This document shows, piece by piece, positions 1 through 4,421 of a stretch of DNA of 6,781 nt. Positions within the stretch are counted from its first letter, which is position 1, and every line of letters starts with the position of its first letter. Source of the stretch: SIG440 sp045647905 (GTDB lineage: Bacteria; Bacillota; Clostridia; Monoglobales; Monoglobaceae); NCBI GenBank assembly GCA_045647905.1, contig JAZRMZ010000054.1, positions 1 through 6,781 of the forward strand, written 5' to 3'. Under the pieces are notes generated by a model. The model saw only the letters and a program-made list of their open reading frames with translations, ran no database searches and was not told the origin of the DNA. A program made the position numbers and the translations under genes.

Positions 1-60
1 TGGTACAAGACTTAACCTTGTGTTTGTTGTGCCACCATCAATAGTAATATACCTACGCAT
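1..60 (-). CDS. dgoK: 2-keto-3-deoxygalactonate kinase (DgoK-like), 5' fragment
   Basis: Only the first 20 codons are in the window; the gene continues past position 1. The fragment begins MRRYITIDGGTTNTR. The pattern aromatic-I-x-I-D-G-G-T-T-N-T-R is the phosphate-1 loop of ASKHA-fold sugar kinases, and it resembles the start of DgoK proteins (Y-I-A-I-D-W-G-S-T-N-x-R in E. coli, from memory). DgoK phosphorylates 2-keto-3-deoxy-D-galactonate with ATP to give the 6-phosphate, the substrate of the aldolase encoded just upstream. The start ATG (58-60) lies inside the end of the aldolase gene, with an 8-bp overlap and a GAGGTG ribosome binding site at 68-73 within the aldolase's last codons, so the two are probably translationally coupled. 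Another ASKHA kinase is possible because the fragment is short, but the neighbour supports DgoK. The true substrate could also be 2-keto-3-deoxygluconate. Confidence 0.72.
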   Translation of the reverse strand, partial: MRRYITIDGGTTNTRLSLVP

Positions 61-706
61 TCTTAATCACCTCAACATACTTTTTAGCAAGGTTAGTTAT
101 TGAGTCATAATCATCTTTAGTAATCATTTTTTTATCAATTATGTTTGATCCAACACCAAACCCAGCTACGCCAGCTTTAAGGTATTCTGTCATATTATTT
201 TCATTAATTCCACCAACGGCAATAATGGGTTTGTTTGACAACGGAGCCATAATCGCTTTAAGATACTCAACCCCCATTCCTGTAACTGGAAATAATTTTA
301 CAAAATCCGCACCAAGTCGGTGTGCTCGCTGAATCTCAGTGGGCGTAAGTGCTCCCGGCATAGAAACCATTTCAAGTTCAACAGTCTTTTGAATTACATT
401 TTCAAACACATCAGGAGATATAATAAAACTTCCGCCTGCCTCTTTTGTCAAAATAACCTGCTCCTTCTTAAGAACAGTTCCGGCACCAATGTGCATTTCG
501 TTCTTAAAATGTTCAGCAAGCAAATTAATGCTTTCTGCAACAATTTCATCCGGCATTTTACCGTCTGCACTATATGTTATTTCCATCAGCCTCACGCCGC
601 CAGAATACATTGCTTCCGCCAAAGGTATAAGTTTCTCTTTTTCAACACCTCTGACAATCACAACAAGTTTATTGGTTTTTATAGATTCAATGATTCTATT
701 TTTCAT
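53..706 (-). CDS. KDPG/KDPGal aldolase (class I, Eda/DgoA family)
   Basis: A 217-residue cytoplasmic class I aldolase that cleaves a 2-keto-3-deoxy-6-phospho sugar acid to pyruvate and D-glyceraldehyde 3-phosphate. Family landmarks appear in order: V-R-G near residue 19, the M-E-I-T strand with the catalytic Glu at about 42, G-A-G-T-V-L at 74-79, I-S-P at 96-98, M-P-G-A-L-T-P-T-E at 116-124, V-K-L-F-P at 136-140 with Lys137 as the expected Schiff-base lysine, A-V-G-G-I at 163-167 and G-V-G-S at 184-187. The length is normal for the family. The start is preceded by AAGGAG at 718-723, an 11-nt spacing, which is slightly long. The next gene is a DgoK-like kinase, which favours the DgoA (galactonate) role, but Eda and DgoA cannot be separated reliably by eye, so no symbol is assigned. 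It lies 55 bp downstream of the short sialidase-like gene and is probably cotranscribed with it. Confidence 0.92.
   Translation of the reverse strand: MKNRIIESIKTNKLVVIVRGVEKEKLIPLAEAMYSGGVRLMEITYSADGKMPDEIVAESINLLAEHFKNEMHIGAGTVLKKEQVILTKEAGGSFIISPDVFENVIQKTVELEMVSMPGALTPTEIQRAHRLGADFVKLFPVTGMGVEYLKAIMAPLSNKPIIAVGGINENNMTEYLKAGVAGFGVGSNIIDKKMITKDDYDSITNLAKKYVEVIKNA
68..73 (-). promoter_or_regulatory. Ribosome binding site of dgoK inside the aldolase gene
   Basis: GAGGTG on the minus strand, 7 nt before the ATG at 58-60. It is encoded by the Glu-Val codons near the aldolase C-terminus. It supports the chosen dgoK start and coupled translation of aldolase and kinase. Confidence 0.65.
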
Positions 707-717
707 ATCAAGATCAT

Positions 718-723
718 CTCCTT
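718..723 (-). promoter_or_regulatory. Ribosome binding site of the aldolase gene
   Basis: AAGGAG on the minus strand, 11 nt before the ATG at 704-706. It directly follows the relic of the truncated paralogue, so whatever deletion removed the paralogue's 3' end joined the two genes close to this site. Confidence 0.6.
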
Positions 724-728
724 ATGTT

Positions 729-761
729 TAAATACCTTGCATAATCAAAAGAACTGAAAAG
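729..761 (-). pseudogene. Relic of the lost C-terminal linker beyond the stop of the short sialidase-like gene
   Basis: Read in frame past the TAG at 762-764, the next codons give LFSSFDYARYL. The longer paralogue has RFTSLEYAKYL directly after its matching N-P-Y-N-E-E-K. The match is gap-free at DNA level: TTC, TCT, TAT, GCA, TAT and TTA codons are identical and most others differ by one or two bases. After this point similarity ends and the aldolase ribosome binding site follows. I infer that the short gene once carried the same linker (and presumably the HTH) and lost it through a stop codon plus a deletion. Confidence 0.72.
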
Positions 762-1877
762 CTATTCTTCATTATAAGGATTTTTTATCTCGCCGTCATA
801 ATCAGTGAGCTTGACGGCTACATGTTTCAGATAGCTTTTTTCATTAACCAAAGAACCCTTTATAATATCCTCTTCACTAATGCGTGCAGTTAAAATTTCT
901 CTTGCACAATTTAACGCCTCATCAAGACAGGAACATGAAATACCTCTTTCCCGGTCATAGGTTACGTTTATCATTCCGTTGCTGTCAATTGCCACATCAG
1001 GATATGAAACAGCCTGTCTTTCATCCAACACCAGGTGATAAGGGAATGTTTCCCCATCATCTTCCGAAAGCATTGCCGTGAGATTGGCTCTTTGGTTAGT
1101 ATCATAATGATATACAAGCAATATTCTGCCCGAATCGAGACGTCTTATATGAAATCTTGCACAAGGACGTCCACCATAGTTGACTTCATAGCTTTCGCCC
1201 CAATGCAAGCCATAGTCATAAGAATCCGCCGCAGCAATACCACACTCTTTCCTCATAAAACAACGCACCCTGCCATCGTTCATTTCAACAAGCATAGGTT
1301 CATAAACGGAACGTTCTTTCACTTTCACATCAGCCTTACCGAGCTTTTTGAAGGATTTGCCGTTGTCATAGCTGACATAAGCAAATACACCTATTTGTTC
1401 CTCAGGTGTTGAACCCGGAGGCACTGTTATATTATTTGGCCAGACTGCAACTGGAAACAACCACTCGCCGGTTGAAATAACGGTAGGCTTGTTAACCTTT
1501 ACGCCATCACCGATATAGAATTCTTCACCAAAAACTATTTCGTCAGCATCGGGATTTTCGCAAATGGCACCATATAAAGAATGCGGAAGCCCCTTTGTCC
1601 ATGTCAGCCACAATCTACCCAAAGGGTCAATCCAAAGACAAGGGTCAATGCAACGATAACCCTCCTCAAAACAAACCGCAATGGGTTCAGAAAAATTCTT
1701 CCCGTCATCTGACATGGTGAGCATAACATAATTTCCGGTTTCACCATCTGTTGTTCCGCCTGAGAAAAAGGTCAGGAAGGTTCTGCCGCCCTTTGTAACC
1801 TCAATGCCCGGTATACCTACCCATATACACTTTGAATAAGTATAATTTTCAAGAATCTTTTTGTCTGTAATAAGCAT
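762..1877 (-). CDS. Sialidase-fold (BNR_2-like) protein, short paralogue without HTH
   Basis: A 371-residue protein with no signal peptide or membrane segment, so probably cytoplasmic. It reads as a sialidase-superfamily beta-propeller with four Asp-box turns: SDDGKNF at 56-62, SYDNGKSF at 169-176, SYDYGLHW at 219-226 and SEDDGETF at 271-278. Other family landmarks are G-G-R-T near Arg32, the Y-E-P-M-L-V-E-M-x-D-G-R block at 192-203 with the usual Glu-Pro, and S-Y-P-D...V-T-Y-D-R at 291-309, typical of the BNR_2 group of exo-alpha-sialidase-like proteins. The exact glycosidic substrate cannot be read from sequence, and true sialidase activity is unproven. It is a tandem copy of the gene at 1955-3469 (about 70% identity by eye over the propeller) but ends at N-P-Y-N-E-E, where that protein continues. 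The start has a GGAGG site at 1887-1891, and its own promoter lies just upstream. Aldolase and kinase genes follow. Confidence 0.85.
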   Translation of the reverse strand: MLITDKKILENYTYSKCIWVGIPGIEVTKGGRTFLTFFSGGTTDGETGNYVMLTMSDDGKNFSEPIAVCFEEGYRCIDPCLWIDPLGRLWLTWTKGLPHSLYGAICENPDADEIVFGEEFYIGDGVKVNKPTVISTGEWLFPVAVWPNNITVPPGSTPEEQIGVFAYVSYDNGKSFKKLGKADVKVKERSVYEPMLVEMNDGRVRCFMRKECGIAAADSYDYGLHWGESYEVNYGGRPCARFHIRRLDSGRILLVYHYDTNQRANLTAMLSEDDGETFPYHLVLDERQAVSYPDVAIDSNGMINVTYDRERGISCSCLDEALNCAREILTARISEEDIIKGSLVNEKSYLKHVAVKLTDYDGEIKNPYNEE

Positions 1878-1907
1878 GCAATCACTACCTCCATTTAATA
1901 TTTAAAC

Positions 1908-1936
1908 ATTATAAAGCTAATTTAAAGCATTGTCTA
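1908..1936 (-). promoter_or_regulatory. Sigma-A-type promoter upstream of the short sialidase-like gene
   Basis: On the minus strand, TAGACA (1931-1936) is followed by a 17-bp spacer and a perfect TATAAT (1908-1913). This lies in the 77-bp gap between the two propeller genes, about 30 bp before the downstream start codon. It could drive the short propeller, aldolase and dgoK apart from the upstream genes. No clear terminator precedes it, so readthrough from the long gene is also likely. Confidence 0.6.
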
Positions 1937-1954
1937 TAGCAAATCGATCTCGTG

Positions 1955-3469
1955 TCACCTTCCTGATTTGATGTGCTCTTTTAATTCCATGATTGATGTG
2001 CCGGTTTTCTTATTGAAAATGTAATTGATGTAGCTTGTGCTGAAATCAAATTCATTTGCAACATCCTCCGGTGAAGAAATCTTGTCAGGATTTTGAGTAA
2101 TATAGCCATAAATTCTGTCAACAAGTTTTTTCTCATCCTGCGTAGCTTTTGTTTCTGCGTCTCTGATAAGAGTTATAATTTCAGCAAGAATGGATACATC
2201 ATTCTTTTCTCTGTACTCATTAATCAAATTATCAAGCTTTTTCGCCTCAGGATTATGAATATTTGAGAAATTCGCCTTATATACATCCATTATTTTTTCA
2301 ATTACAGCTTCTGGATTATCGTTTGTATCACTTAAATACTTTGCATATTCCAAAGAAGTGAACCGTTTTTCTTCATTATAGGGATTTTTTACAGCTCCTT
2401 CATAATCTGTGTGCTTGAACGCTATATTCTTCAAAAAGCTCTTTTCATTAACCAACGAACCCTTTATAATATCCTCTTCACTAATGCGTGCAGCTAAGAT
2501 TTCTCTTGGACAAATCAAAGCATCCTCAAGCCGAGAACGTGAACATCCTCTTGAACGGTCATAGGTTATGTTTATCATTCCATTGCTATCAATTGCTGCA
2601 TCAGGATATGAAACAGCCTGTCTTTCATCCACCACCAGACGATAAGGGAAGGTTGCACCATCATCTTCAGAAAGCATTGCTGTGAGATTGGCTCTTTGGT
2701 CGGTATCATAATGATATACAAACAATATTCTTCCCGATTCAAGACGCCTTATATGAAACCTTGAGCTTGGTCCGGTTATACCGGTATCAAAGCTTTCACC
2801 CCAATGCAAGCCTTGGTCATAAGAATCCGCCGCACCAATACCGGTAAATGTTCTTACATAGCAACGAACCCTGCCGTCAGGCATTTCAACAAACATATGC
2901 TCATCACAGTAACGGTTCTTCACATCGGCTGCGCCAAGCTTTTTGAAGGTTTTGCCCTGATCACAGGTAACATAGGCAAATGAACCTATTTGGTCATCAG
3001 GAAGTGATGCAACCGGGTATTTAACATTATTGAGCCAAACGGCAATAGGGAACATCCACTCACCGTTGGAAAGAACAATTGGCTTGTTCATCATAACTTC
3101 ATTTCCAATGCAAAACTCCTCACCAAACACAGGTTCATCCGCATCGGGGTTTTCGCAAATAGAAGCATATACTGCATCTTCCGGTGATCTTGCCCATATC
3201 AGCCATAATCTACCTAAAGGGTCAATCCAAAGACAAGGGTCAAAACAACGATAGCCTTCCTCAAAGCAGACTGCAATGGGCTCAGAAAAATTTTCCCCGT
3301 CATCAGACTTTATGAACATAATGTAATTGCCAATTTCTTCTGTTGTCCCGCCTGAATAAAAACCCAGAAAGGTTCTGCCGCCTTTTGTAACCTCTATGCT
3401 TGGTATGCCTACCCATAAACAATTTGAGGCTTTGTAATTTTTCAGAATGCTTTTATTAGTAATAAGCAT
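1955..3469 (-). CDS. Sialidase-fold (BNR_2-like) propeller fused to an AraC-type half HTH
   Basis: A 504-residue protein without a signal peptide. Residues 1 to about 366 form a sialidase-superfamily propeller with Asp-box turns at 55-61 (SDDGENF), 168-175 (T-C-D-Q-G-K-T-F, weaker), 216-223 and 267-274, and the S-Y-P-D...I-T-Y-D-R block at 287-305. Residues 368 to about 445 are a charged helical linker. Residues about 446-501 match the first helix-turn-helix of AraC regulators: I-Y-G-Y-I-T-Q-N, then S-S-P-E-D-V-A-N-E-F, S-T-S-Y-I-N-Y-I-F-N-K-K-T-G-T-S. The protein ends at Arg504, where an AraC domain would normally go on to its second HTH. The Glu-Pro of the paralogue (193-194) is Glu-His here (190-191). 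It could be a sugar-sensing regulator built on an enzyme fold, or a bifunctional enzyme-regulator; which is not decided by the sequence. A weak GGTGA ribosome binding site precedes the ATG. Confidence 0.82.
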   Translation of the reverse strand: MLITNKSILKNYKASNCLWVGIPSIEVTKGGRTFLGFYSGGTTEEIGNYIMFIKSDDGENFSEPIAVCFEEGYRCFDPCLWIDPLGRLWLIWARSPEDAVYASICENPDADEPVFGEEFCIGNEVMMNKPIVLSNGEWMFPIAVWLNNVKYPVASLPDDQIGSFAYVTCDQGKTFKKLGAADVKNRYCDEHMFVEMPDGRVRCYVRTFTGIGAADSYDQGLHWGESFDTGITGPSSRFHIRRLESGRILFVYHYDTDQRANLTAMLSEDDGATFPYRLVVDERQAVSYPDAAIDSNGMINITYDRSRGCSRSRLEDALICPREILAARISEEDIIKGSLVNEKSFLKNIAFKHTDYEGAVKNPYNEEKRFTSLEYAKYLSDTNDNPEAVIEKIMDVYKANFSNIHNPEAKKLDNLINEYREKNDVSILAEIITLIRDAETKATQDEKKLVDRIYGYITQNPDKISSPEDVANEFDFSTSYINYIFNKKTGTSIMELKEHIKSGR

Positions 3470-3490
3470 TAAATCACCGCTTTCATTTAA
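2333..3490 (-). repeat. Tandem gene duplication, copy B (propeller and start of linker in the HTH fusion gene)
   Basis: Partner of the copy at 729-1898. The shared region covers the 24-bp leader, the whole propeller and the first codons of the linker. The remainder of this gene (linker end and HTH, 1958-2332) has no counterpart in the other copy. Confidence 0.8.
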
Positions 3491-3506
3491 ATTTCCTATT
3501 TTAGAA

Positions 3507-3527
3507 CAAATACGTCAGCCGGATTTG
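3507..3527. promoter_or_regulatory. Imperfect palindrome upstream of the propeller-HTH gene, possible operator
   Basis: CAAAT and ATTTG arms, with an inner CG/CG pair after one mismatch, surround a 5-base centre. It sits in the 63-bp gap between the PHP gene and the propeller-HTH gene, about 40 bp before the latter's start. No T-run follows on the minus strand, so it is not a typical terminator. An operator or weak hairpin is possible; the short arms make chance occurrence quite plausible. Confidence 0.25.
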
Positions 3528-3532
3528 CTGTA

Positions 3533-4402
3533 TTATAAAACTATGCAACTACTCCATGCGCATTTTCCATCTTTGCCAAAAGCTTCAACACGCATCCATT
3601 TTTCCCACTCGTTGATTTTACATTCAGCGTGGGTAATATTTTCTCCCTTTACAATTTTGTTTCCGCCGGAAGAATTTGAAATAAAATCCAGTCTGACACA
3701 TTCGCTACAATCAACAATTATACTGTCACCTTCACGTCTGACATAAAGTTCAGGGCCTTGCGTTGCATAAAACTTTTCCTCAACTATTGCTGACAGGATA
3801 TCCTCGGTGCTGTTGCTTTCAGCATTTACCATAACATATGACGGAATACCGTCTCTTTCGTCATAGTAATGTGCATCCTGTGTTGCTGTCAACGGGAAGA
3901 AAATCCCTTCATTTGCCAGCACATCCACAATATAACCCGAATAAGCACTGTGACCGTCCTCTGCCGACAAGCCGTTGTAAATTTCAAGCATTGAAAAGCC
4001 TTTCAGCTCCTTCACGTCCTTCATGCTGTTCAGGGACCAGGCGGGGTGGGCAAGGACTGCCACCCCTCCTGCATCAATAATCGCATCAATAATCTGCTGA
4101 CGTGTTGCGCCTTGTTCAAAAACGGGCTCAAACTTCATACCAACACCAACAATGTGCATCACACCCTTTGCTGTGTCTCTTCCGCAATTGTTCATATTGT
4201 ATTCACAGCCGGCAATAATCTCAATGCCCGAAAGCTCGTTGTGAGGATAAAAATGCCAATGGTCGGTTATTGCAATGGCATCAAAGCCATCATCTGCATA
4301 CAGCTTTGCAACCTCCTCAGGGGTACGCAAGCCGTCCGAAAGGGTTGTGTGAAGATGCAATGCAACCTTGTACCATTTCTTACCTGTTTTGTCAACAAAC
4401 AT
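3533..4402 (-). CDS. PHP-domain metallohydrolase, CehA/McbA-like
   Basis: A 289-residue protein with no signal peptide, probably cytoplasmic. It carries the full set of PHP metal-ligand motifs: H-L-H-T-T-L-S-D-G at 16-24 (His16, His18, Asp23), I-T-D-H-W-H at 45-50 (Asp47, His48), A-G-C-E-Y at 64-68 (Glu67), His83 in M-H-I-V-G-V-G, L-A-H-P-A-W at 117-122 (His119) and T-Q-D-A-H at 174-178 (Asp176, His178). After the barrel, a beta-rich tail from about 220 ends in C-A-W-S-S-C-I-V-L, resembling the A-W-S-N-P-I-type ending of CehA/McbA-family proteins. The family hydrolyses phosphoesters or other ester-type bonds; the substrate here is unknown. The gene starts 19 bp after the secreted protein's stop with an AGAGGG ribosome binding site 7 nt before the ATG, so the two are almost certainly cotranscribed. 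Context suggests action on an imported glycan fragment or sugar ester. Confidence 0.85.
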   Translation of the reverse strand: MFVDKTGKKWYKVALHLHTTLSDGLRTPEEVAKLYADDGFDAIAITDHWHFYPHNELSGIEIIAGCEYNMNNCGRDTAKGVMHIVGVGMKFEPVFEQGATRQQIIDAIIDAGGVAVLAHPAWSLNSMKDVKELKGFSMLEIYNGLSAEDGHSAYSGYIVDVLANEGIFFPLTATQDAHYYDERDGIPSYVMVNAESNSTEDILSAIVEEKFYATQGPELYVRREGDSIIVDCSECVRLDFISNSSGGNKIVKGENITHAECKINEWEKWMRVEAFGKDGKCAWSSCIVL

Positions 4403-4421
4403 AATCTATCCCTCTTTCAGA

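Larger units (their letters stand above)
729..1898 (-). repeat. Tandem gene duplication, copy A (short propeller gene plus leader and relic)
   Basis: This stretch matches 2333-3490 from a 24-bp leader before the ATG, through the coding region, to eleven codons past its own TAG. The leader (1875-1898 against 3467-3490) aligns without gaps, about 18 of 24 bases identical. The coding parts differ by a few in-frame indels only. The two copies sit head to tail in the same orientation. Confidence 0.8.

Noticed and set aside
320..757. Plus-strand open frame of 145 codons
   Set aside because: It is antisense to the clear aldolase gene, has no family signature and low-complexity composition, and is a shadow of the real frame.
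707..761. Intrinsic terminator between the short paralogue and the aldolase
   Set aside because: No GC-rich stem with a T-run is present; the stretch is explained by the linker relic and the aldolase ribosome binding site.
762..764. Possible readthrough of the TAG to make a longer short-paralogue protein
   Set aside because: The frame beyond the TAG reaches a TGA at 714-716 after only 15 codons and contains no HTH, so readthrough would add nothing functional.
1914..1954. Remnant of a second AraC HTH after the stop of the long gene (in-frame H-E-I-D-L-L, stop, T-M-L)
   Set aside because: It loosely recalls the R-x-x-x-A-x-x-L-L helix but is off by one in spacing, broken by stops and overlaps the promoter; too weak to claim.
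3522..3529. GATTTGCT shared with the minus strand at 1938-1945, as a possible common operator
   Set aside because: An 8-base match between two short AT-rich gaps is easily expected by chance, and the orientations differ.
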